Shown piece by piece: positions 54,795 through 61,527 of a stretch of DNA of 64,000 nucleotides. Under the pieces are notes generated by a model. The model was not told the origin of the DNA, did not search any database, and was given only the letters and a program-made list of their open reading frames with translations. The stretch comes from Asaia bogorensis (lineage in GTDB: Bacteria; Pseudomonadota; Alphaproteobacteria; Reyranellales; Reyranellaceae), in contig CAMDCE010000003.1 of assembly GCA_945889625.1 (NCBI GenBank), positions 62,001-126,000 on the forward strand. The letters are read 5' to 3'. Numbering within the stretch: the stretch's first letter is position 1; each line of letters begins with the position of its first letter. The translations under genes were made by a program, and so were the position numbers.

Positions 54795-55289
54795 ATGCGC
54801 GGTCTGATGCATCACCTTGACCTCACGGTGCAGGATGTCGGCCGCTCGGCGCCGTTCTACGAGGCGGTGCTGGGCTTTCTCGGCTACCGGCGCGTGCGCG
54901 ACGACGCGACCGGTCTCGACTGGGATCTCGCGCTGCCGCATGGGCTTTGCGGGATCGGCATCAAGCCGGCGCGTCGCGAGCGGGCGCACGACCGCTATAC
55001 CAGCGGCCTGCATCACTTCGCCTGGAACGCCGACAGCCGGGCGGACGTCGATGGTCTCTACGCCGTGTTGCTTGGGATCGACGCCACGATCCTCGACCCG
55101 CCGGCCGAATATCCGCACTACGGTGCCGGCTATTACGCCGTGTTCTTTGCCGATCCTGACGGGCTGAAATTCGAGCTGGTGCACTACACGGGCGGTACGT
55201 GGCAATCGAAGCCGTTCCACGAAGGAGGAACGGCTTGGAACGATCTAAAGAGCGCGCCCCCTAACCGAGCTGGATCCAGGTCGTCTTGA
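54795..55289 (+). CDS. VOC/glyoxalase superfamily protein
   Basis: A 164-residue VOC-fold protein. MHHLDLTVQDVGRSAPFYEAVLGFLGY is the first beta-alpha-beta unit with its metal His. GLHHFAWNADSRADVDGLY and YYAVFFADPDGLKFELVHY supply the second His and the Glu. Probably a small metalloenzyme such as a lyase, dioxygenase or resistance protein. The C-terminal 29 bases overlap the convergent aldehyde dehydrogenase gene. It is unrelated in detail to the VOC protein at 38328. Confidence 0.87.
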   Translation: MRGLMHHLDLTVQDVGRSAPFYEAVLGFLGYRRVRDDATGLDWDLALPHGLCGIGIKPARRERAHDRYTSGLHHFAWNADSRADVDGLYAVLLGIDATILDPPAEYPHYGAGYYAVFFADPDGLKFELVHYTGGTWQSKPFHEGGTAWNDLKSAPPNRAGSRSS

Positions 55290-56766
55290 TCTGGGTGAAC
55301 TTGTCGAAGGCGTGCAGGGACTTGTCCCGACCGTTGCCCGACTGCTTGTAGCCGCCGAACGGCGTGGTGATGTCGCCGCCGTCGTAGGTGTTGACCCACA
55401 CCGAGCCAGCGCGCAGGCCCTTGGCAAACTTGAAGGCCTTGTTGATGTCGGCGGTGAAGACCGCCGACGCCAGGCCATAGATCGTGTCGTTGGCCACGGC
55501 GAGCGCCTGCTCGGCATCCTTGACCGGGATGACCGACAGGACCGGCCCGAAGATCTCCTCCTGGGCGATCTTCATCTTGTTGTCGACGCCGTCGAACACC
55601 GTGGGCTCGATGAACGAGCCGGCATTGTCGACATGGACCTGCTTGCCGCCCATGCGGAGCTTGGCGCCTTCCTTCTGGCCGGCGTCGATGTAACCCATGA
55701 CGCGCTTGGTCTGGGTCTCGTCGACCATGGCGCCCATCTGGGTTTTGGGGTCGAGCGGGTCGCCCGGCATCATCTTCTGGCCGATCGCCATCACCTTCTC
55801 GAGGAAGGCGTCCTTGATCTTGTCTTCGACGATCAGGCGGGAGCCCGCGGTGCAGACCTCGCCCTGGTTGAACCAGATGCCGAAGGCGGTGCGGCGCGCG
55901 GCGATGTCGAGGTTGGGTGCGTCGGCCAGCACGATGTTGGGCGACTTGCCGCCGCACTCCAGCCAGACCTGCTTCATGTTGGATTCGCCGGAGTAGCGCA
56001 GGAAATACTTGCCGACCTCGGTCGAGCCGGTGAAGGCCAGCACGTCGACATCCATGTGGCGGCCGAGCGCCTGGCCCGCGGTCTCGCCGAAGCCCGGCAG
56101 GACGTTGAACACGCCTTCGGGGATGCCGGCTTCGGCGGCCAGCTCGGCCACGCGAATGGCGGTGAGCGGCGACTGCTCGGCGGGCTTCAGGATCACCGAA
56201 TTGCCGGCGGCCAGCGCCGGCGAGATCTTCCAGCAGGCCATCAGCAGCGGAAAGTTCCACGGCACGACGCAGGCCACCACGCCCGACGGCTCGCGGGTGA
56301 TCATGGCCACGACATTGCCCGGGGTGGGGGCGATTTCGTCGTAGATCTTGTCGATCGCCTCGCCGAACCACTGCACGGTGTTGGCCGAGCCCGGGATGTC
56401 GACCGTGGTCGAAAACGCGATCGGCTTGCCCATGTCGAGCGTCTCGAGCAGCGCCAGCTCCTCGCGGTTCTTCATCATCAGCTCGGCCAGCTTCAGCATG
56501 ATGCGCTTGCGGTTGGCCGGCGGCATGTTGGCCCAGGTGCCCTTCTCGAAGGCGGCGCGCGCGGCCTTCACGGCGGCGTCGACGTCGGCGGTGTCGCAGG
56601 CCGCGACCTTGGTCAGGACCTGCCCTGTGGCCGGGTTGATGCAGTCGAAGGTCTTGCCCGAGACGGAGGGGGCGAACTTGCCGCCGATGAAGGCCTGGTT
56701 GCGGTAGCTGAGACCGCCGACGCGGCCCTTCCACTCGTCGCGCGAGAGCTGGGCGCTCATGTTCAT
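55261..56766 (-). CDS. Aldehyde dehydrogenase (gamma-glutamyl-aminobutyraldehyde/PuuC-like)
   Basis: A 501-residue NAD(P)-dependent aldehyde dehydrogenase. The catalytic Cys is in NQGEVCTAGSR and the general-base Glu in WLECGGKSPN. The cofactor segment VVPWNFPLLMACWKISPALAAG is intact, and LEPTV-type and IFGPVLSVIPV strands complete the family. Polyamine or betaine aldehydes are plausible substrates. The start could also be the second Met (56760). A hairpin upstream ends rpmG transcription, so the gene should have its own promoter. Confidence 0.93.
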   Translation of the reverse strand: MNMSAQLSRDEWKGRVGGLSYRNQAFIGGKFAPSVSGKTFDCINPATGQVLTKVAACDTADVDAAVKAARAAFEKGTWANMPPANRKRIMLKLAELMMKNREELALLETLDMGKPIAFSTTVDIPGSANTVQWFGEAIDKIYDEIAPTPGNVVAMITREPSGVVACVVPWNFPLLMACWKISPALAAGNSVILKPAEQSPLTAIRVAELAAEAGIPEGVFNVLPGFGETAGQALGRHMDVDVLAFTGSTEVGKYFLRYSGESNMKQVWLECGGKSPNIVLADAPNLDIAARRTAFGIWFNQGEVCTAGSRLIVEDKIKDAFLEKVMAIGQKMMPGDPLDPKTQMGAMVDETQTKRVMGYIDAGQKEGAKLRMGGKQVHVDNAGSFIEPTVFDGVDNKMKIAQEEIFGPVLSVIPVKDAEQALAVANDTIYGLASAVFTADINKAFKFAKGLRAGSVWVNTYDGGDITTPFGGYKQSGNGRDKSLHAFDKFTQIKTTWIQLG

Positions 56767-56805
56767 TTCCTCCTGTTGGTGGGATTGCAGCGAGCCTAAC
56801 CCACG

Positions 56806-56833
56806 AAAAAGCCGCCCGAAAGGGCGGCTTTCC
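56806..56833 (-). terminator. Intrinsic terminator of rpmG
   Basis: On the minus strand, AAAGCCGCCC pairs with GGGCGGCTTT across a four-base loop and is followed by a run of T (aaaaa before the stem on the plus strand). It lies 20 bases past the rpmG stop. Confidence 0.85.
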
Positions 56834-56852
56834 GTCGGCGATAGGCGGATCG

Positions 56853-57020
56853 CTATTTGATCTTGGATTCCTTGAAGACGACATGCTTGCGCGCGACTGG
56901 GTCGTACTTCTTGAGCTCGAGCTTCTCAGTCTTGGTGCGCGGATTCTTCTTGGTCACGTAAAAGAAACCGGTGTCGGCGCTGGAAATCATCTTGATCAGG
57001 ATCGAGGTCGGCTTGGCCAT
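56853..57020 (-). CDS. rpmG: 50S ribosomal protein L33
   Basis: A 55-residue protein, [18 protein letters not shown] continuing [18 protein letters not shown] and ending [11 protein letters not shown], the standard alphaproteobacterial L33 without the zinc cysteines of the other L33 type. The ribosome-binding site is AAGGAC, six to eleven bases before the ATG. A consensus-like promoter and an intrinsic terminator make it a single-gene transcription unit. Confidence 0.95.
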   Translation of the reverse strand: MAKPTSILIKMISSADTGFFYVTKKNPRTKTEKLELKKYDPVARKHVVFKESKIK

Positions 57021-57066
57021 GGTCTTGTCCTTATGCCCAAAGGGGCGAACTCCTCAAGAGGCCGGC

Positions 57067-57094
57067 AAATTAGTCGGGGGCGCTGCAGTGTCAA
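57067..57094 (-). promoter_or_regulatory. Sigma70-type promoter of rpmG
   Basis: On the minus strand, TTGACA (57094-57089), a 16-base spacer and TAATTT (57072-57067) lie about 47 bases before the rpmG start, giving a leader of about 40 bases. The perfect -35 fits high ribosomal-protein expression. Confidence 0.7.
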
Positions 57095-57169
57095 GCACCC
57101 CTGCGGGGCAATTTAGCGGCGCGCCGCTGCGCTGCGCACAATGGGGCCGTGCCCAACCGGGCGGACATG

Positions 57170-58756
57170 CTAGGGGCGCTGAGCCTGCTCGATCGAGCCC
57201 GATCGCACGGCATGGGCATAAAGCGTAGGGTCGCGCAACAGCCGGCCGGCGATGTCGACGTCGCGCTCCGGCGAATCCTCGCCCGGCGGGCAGATCTTGC
57301 GCAGGTCCGTCACCTCGGCCGCGGTGGGATTTCGCCCGGCGTGCCAGCGCACGAGCGACGAGCGGTTGGCGTCGACGGTTTCCCGCCCGAGCTGGCCGAT
57401 GTCGGCCACCTTGGCCGTGCAGATGTTGGGCAGCACGCCCAGTTCGTTCCAGGTGTAGCCCGAAGGCGCCAGCAGGCGCGACCAGGTCAGCACCAGCTCG
57501 CCCTCGTTGGGCAGGCGGATCACGGTCTGCACGGTGCCCTTGCCGTAGCTCGTGGTGCCGACCACCACGGCGCGGCCGCGGTCCTGCAGCGCCGCCGCCA
57601 CGATCTCGGACGCCGAGGCGGAGTTGCCGTTGACCAGCACCACGATCGGCAGCTCGGCCGACCGCCGGCTGGAGCTGCGGTACGTGCGCTGGCTGTCGGG
57701 ATGGCGGCCCTGAGTCGAGAAGATGGTGCCGTCGCCGATGAACACCTCGGCCACCGACTGCGCCTGGTCGAGCAGGCCGCCGCGGTTGGAGCGCATGTCG
57801 ATGATGATGCCGGCGATGTCGCGGCCGATGTCCTGGCGCGCCCGGTCCAGCGCCGCGCGCAGCGTTTCGGTGGTGGCGGTGTTGAAGCCCGTCAGGTGGA
57901 TCAGCGCCACGTCGCCGCGCCGCTCGTAGATGACGGTGGTCGGGATGATGCGGGCCCGCTTGAGCGACAGGGTGAATTCACGGCCCTGGGAGGGCCGCAG
58001 CACGGTCAGCGCAACCGGCACGCCGACCGTGCCGCGCAGCTTGTGCACGACATCGGCGAGCGAGCGGTCGATCATCGGTTCGTCGTCGATCGCCAGGATC
58101 TGGTCGCCGATCTGCACGCCACCCTTGCCGGCGGGCGAGCCGTCCTGCACGGCGCGGATCAGGATCTTCTTGTCGTCGGCGCGCTCGATGGTGATGCCGA
58201 CGCCACCGCCGCCGTCGCGCTGGAAGCGGCTGTCTTTCGCCTCGTCGGGGTCGGAGTAGCGGCTGTTGCGGTCGAGCTGCTTGGTGGTGGCCGCCATCGC
58301 GCCCTTGATCAGGACCTGGCGATCGGTCTGCTGCAGCACCGGCGAGGCATCGACCGAGGCCGCGAACAGTTCGGCTAGCATGCCGCCCCAGGCCCGGCCG
58401 TCGGCGGTATCGGCCGGCGCCGGCCGCGACAGAACTTCACGGCCGTCGCGCAGCACGGTGAAGGCCTTGTCGCCGGCCTGCAGCGACATGGCGGGGTCCG
58501 TGCCGGCGAAGCCGCGATAGGTCTCGGCCGACATCTTGCGGAAATCGGGCTCGTAGAGATGGCGATCGGCGATAGCCCGGTAGGCCTGGAGGACGACCCG
58601 TTCGACACTGACGTCGGCGGCAACGGCGGGGCCACGCGACGGCGCCGCAGCGTTGCCACCCCCATTGGAGGTTTCGCAGGACGCAACCAAGGCGGCTGCG
58701 ACCAGGGCGGCTGCGCAATGCGACAGCGGCAGACTGAAAAAACGGGTGAACGGCAC
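57170..58756 (-). CDS. S41 family C-terminal processing peptidase, predicted lipoprotein
   Basis: A 528-residue periplasmic serine protease. The signal ends in a lipobox (LVASC, C27), so it is probably membrane-tethered. A PDZ domain spans about residues 185-265 (GGVGITIERADDKKILI ... GVQIGDQILAIDD). The S41 core has the nucleophile Ser in NGNSASASEIVAAALQ and the general-base Lys in SYGKGTVQT. CtpA-type proteases trim envelope proteins. It is longer than usual at the N-terminus and carries two extra C-terminal cysteines (NICTAK, RKICPP). Confidence 0.9.
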   Translation of the reverse strand: MPFTRFFSLPLSHCAAALVAAALVASCETSNGGGNAAAPSRGPAVAADVSVERVVLQAYRAIADRHLYEPDFRKMSAETYRGFAGTDPAMSLQAGDKAFTVLRDGREVLSRPAPADTADGRAWGGMLAELFAASVDASPVLQQTDRQVLIKGAMAATTKQLDRNSRYSDPDEAKDSRFQRDGGGGVGITIERADDKKILIRAVQDGSPAGKGGVQIGDQILAIDDEPMIDRSLADVVHKLRGTVGVPVALTVLRPSQGREFTLSLKRARIIPTTVIYERRGDVALIHLTGFNTATTETLRAALDRARQDIGRDIAGIIIDMRSNRGGLLDQAQSVAEVFIGDGTIFSTQGRHPDSQRTYRSSSRRSAELPIVVLVNGNSASASEIVAAALQDRGRAVVVGTTSYGKGTVQTVIRLPNEGELVLTWSRLLAPSGYTWNELGVLPNICTAKVADIGQLGRETVDANRSSLVRWHAGRNPTAAEVTDLRKICPPGEDSPERDVDIAGRLLRDPTLYAHAVRSGSIEQAQRP

Positions 58757-58829
58757 TTAGTACACCTTGCTGACGGTCACCCTAGCACAAGCTGCTGCCG
58801 GGCGGCTAACGCCGAGATCGCGGGCCAAA

Positions 58830-59234
58830 TCAGGGAGATAAGTCCAGCCCCTGCGGGGTCGGTTTGGGGGTTGTAACGCGGTGGGTCCACAGCAGCGCGA
58901 TGACCGTTCCCTTGATACGCGGCAGCAATGTCAGCGCCAGGATGACGGACAGCGGCAGCCACAGGGCGGCATGAAACCACAGGGGTGGCTGGCGGCCAAA
59001 GCGCTCCAGCACCAGGACCAGCGGCACGATGATGTGGCCGACGGCAAAAATCGTGAAATAGGCCGGGGCATCGTCGGCTCGAAACGGCTCCAGCGCCAGC
59101 CCGCAGGCCGGGCAGTGGCTTTGCATTTTGAGGAACCCTCCGAACAACGCGCCCGCGCTGCAGCGCGGGCAACGGCCGCGCCAGCCGCGCCTGAGGGCGG
59201 TCCAGAATTCGACAGGGGCGTGAACGGCAGTCAC
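58830..59234 (-). CDS. DUF983 family membrane protein
   Basis: A 134-residue protein read from a GTG. Two CxxC pairs (C22/C25 in RCPRC and C41/C44 in CPAC) form a zinc-ribbon-like unit, and two membrane segments follow (FTIFAVGHIIVPLVLVLE and LWFHAALWLPLSVILALTLL). This is the DUF983 layout. The GTG at 59234, 22 bases after the rnr stop, is preferred over an ATG at 59324 that would overlap rnr. Function unknown; the gene commonly follows rnr in this class. Confidence 0.82.
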   Translation of the reverse strand: MTAVHAPVEFWTALRRGWRGRCPRCSAGALFGGFLKMQSHCPACGLALEPFRADDAPAYFTIFAVGHIIVPLVLVLERFGRQPPLWFHAALWLPLSVILALTLLPRIKGTVIALLWTHRVTTPKPTPQGLDLSP

Positions 59235-59256
59235 CGCCTCAAGATGGGCGCTCGGC

Positions 59257-61527
59257 CTAGTTTCGTCGTCGCGACCGTTTGTCCCGAGGGGGCTTGCCGT
59301 GCGCGACCGGACGACGCGGGCCACCGCGAGCAGGCCGCTGTTGACCGCGCGACAGGGCGTGGCGCTCGACCCGCTCGATCACCTCGACGACGTCGAACAG
59401 CAGGCCGCCGGTGGCGGTGTCGGCCTCGACCAGCTTGACCCGCAGCCGGTCGCCCAGCCCGTAGGTCTCGCCGGTACGCTCGCCGATCAGCAACTGGCGG
59501 CCTTCGTCGTGGCGGAAGAATTCCTGGCCGAGCGTGCGGATCGGGATCAGTCCGTCGGCGCCCGAGCCGTCCAGCGCGGCGAACAGGCCGAAGCGGGTGA
59601 CGCTGGTCACCCGGGCAGTGAAGGTGGCGCCGACGTGTTCGGCCATATAGGCCGCGACATAACGGTCCATGGCGCCGCGTTCGGCCATGACGGCGCGCCG
59701 CTCGCACATCGACAGATGCTCGCCGAACTCCACGAAGCGGCCGCGGTCGGCTTCGGCCAGGCCGCCTTCGCCCAGGCCGTAGGCCGCGATCAGGGCGCGA
59801 TGGACGATCAGGTCGGGAAAGCGCCGGATCGGTGAGGTGAAGTGGGCATAGCGCGCCAGTGCCAGACCAAAATGGCCGAGATTGTCGGGGCTGTAGACCG
59901 CCTGGCTCTGGCTGCGCAGGATGGTTTCGTTGACCAGCCGGGCCACCGGCTTGCCTTCGACGGCTTTCAGCACGCGGTTGAGATCGCCCGGTCCCAGCCG
60001 CTGTCCGGTGGGCAGGGCGATGCCCAGGGTCCCCAGGAACTCGCGCAGCGCGTCGAGCTTGGCGGGGTCGGGATGGTCGTGGACGCGGTAGAGGCAGGGC
60101 GCGTGGCGCTGTTCCAGCGACTGGGCCGCCGCAACGTTGGCCAGCACCATGAATTCCTCGATCAGCTTGTGGCTGTCGAGCCGCTCGCGCACGCCGATCT
60201 CGGCGATGCGGCCGTCGTCTCCGAGGCGAACCAGCCGCTCCGGCAGGTCGAGATCGAGCGCGCCGCGTTTCTCGCGCGCCGCCAGCAGGACCTTGAATGC
60301 AGCGTAGAGCGGCCCCACGACGCTCCGCATCAGGGGCGCAATCTCCTCGTCAGGATGGCCATCCTTGGCGCGCTGCAGGCGATTGTAGGTAAGTCTGGCC
60401 GCCGACCGCATCATGGCGCGGTGGAAGCGGTGCTTCTTCAACTCGCCGTGCGCGTCGATCCACATTTCGGCCACCAGCACCGGCCGGTCCTGGCGCGGCA
60501 ACAGCGAGCACCAGTTATTCGACAAGGCCTCCGGTAGCATCGGCACCACCCGGTCGGGAAAATAGACCGAGGTGCCGCGGCGGTAGGCGGCTCTATCGAG
60601 CGGCTTGTCGTGGCGGACGTACCAGGCGACGTCGGCGATGGCGACCAGCAGGCGCCAGCCGCCCTCGTGGTCGGGATCGGGCTCGGCGAACACCGCATCG
60701 TCGAAGTCACGGGCGTCCTCGCCGTCGATGGTGACCAGCGGTGTCTGGCGCAGGTCGAGCCGGTCGCCCAGAGGCGCCGCCTTGGCGCGCTCGGCCTCCT
60801 CCGCAGCGGCCGGCGGAAAGTCGACCGGGATGTCGTTTGCGGCGATGGAGATCAGGCTGACGGTGCGCGGATCGCTCATCGGCCCAATGCGTTCGAGCAC
60901 CCGTGCACGGTGCGACAGCGCCGTGCCGGTCTCCTCGATCCATACGATATCGCCTGGCTTGGCGCCGTTCTTGTCGGCCGGCCGGACCTCGAATTCGCGC
61001 CTGAGCTTGCGGTCGGTCGGCGTCACCAGGCCGAGCCCGCGCCGATCGGCCGGCTCCTCGTAGAGGCCGAGGATCTTCTTGGGGCCGCTGCCCAGGCGGC
61101 GGATGATGCGCGCCTCGTAGGTGTCCTTGCCGCGCCGCTTGAGGCTGGCCAGCACGCGGTCGCCGACGGCAGGTGCCGGGCCTGGGCCGCTACGCGAGCC
61201 ATGCGGATCGATCTCGATGCGCGGCGTGGGGCCGTCCTTCTCGTCGTCGTGCTTGCGCGGCACGGCGATCAGATGGCCGTCCTTGTCGACCCGTACGATC
61301 TCCAGGACCGTGACGTCGGTCAGCGCGGCAGGGTCGCGGAAGGTCTTGGCGCGGTCGGCCGCGACCTCGCCCGTGTCGCGCAGGTCGCGCAGCAGGGCCT
61401 TCAATTCGATGCGTTGGTCGCCCTTGATGCCGAAGGCGCGGGCAATCTCGCGCTTGCCTATCGGCGTGGTGCTTTGCTTGATGAAAGCCAGCAGTTCGTC
61501 GCGCGTCGGGACGCGGCCCTTAGCCAT
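59257..61527 (-). CDS. rnr: Ribonuclease R
   Basis: A 756-residue RNB-family 3-prime exonuclease that degrades structured RNA. In order it has an N-terminal helix-turn-helix-like region, cold-shock domains, the RNB core with metal-binding DARDFDDAVFAE, and a C-terminal S1 domain (ARVTSVTRFGLFAALDGSGADG) with a basic Arg/Lys/Gly-rich tail ending RSRRRN. Its ATG overlaps the topA TAA by eight bases, so the two are co-translated. Confidence 0.95.
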   Translation of the reverse strand: MAKGRVPTRDELLAFIKQSTTPIGKREIARAFGIKGDQRIELKALLRDLRDTGEVAADRAKTFRDPAALTDVTVLEIVRVDKDGHLIAVPRKHDDEKDGPTPRIEIDPHGSRSGPGPAPAVGDRVLASLKRRGKDTYEARIIRRLGSGPKKILGLYEEPADRRGLGLVTPTDRKLRREFEVRPADKNGAKPGDIVWIEETGTALSHRARVLERIGPMSDPRTVSLISIAANDIPVDFPPAAAEEAERAKAAPLGDRLDLRQTPLVTIDGEDARDFDDAVFAEPDPDHEGGWRLLVAIADVAWYVRHDKPLDRAAYRRGTSVYFPDRVVPMLPEALSNNWCSLLPRQDRPVLVAEMWIDAHGELKKHRFHRAMMRSAARLTYNRLQRAKDGHPDEEIAPLMRSVVGPLYAAFKVLLAAREKRGALDLDLPERLVRLGDDGRIAEIGVRERLDSHKLIEEFMVLANVAAAQSLEQRHAPCLYRVHDHPDPAKLDALREFLGTLGIALPTGQRLGPGDLNRVLKAVEGKPVARLVNETILRSQSQAVYSPDNLGHFGLALARYAHFTSPIRRFPDLIVHRALIAAYGLGEGGLAEADRGRFVEFGEHLSMCERRAVMAERGAMDRYVAAYMAEHVGATFTARVTSVTRFGLFAALDGSGADGLIPIRTLGQEFFRHDEGRQLLIGERTGETYGLGDRLRVKLVEADTATGGLLFDVVEVIERVERHALSRGQQRPARGGPRRPVAHGKPPRDKRSRRRN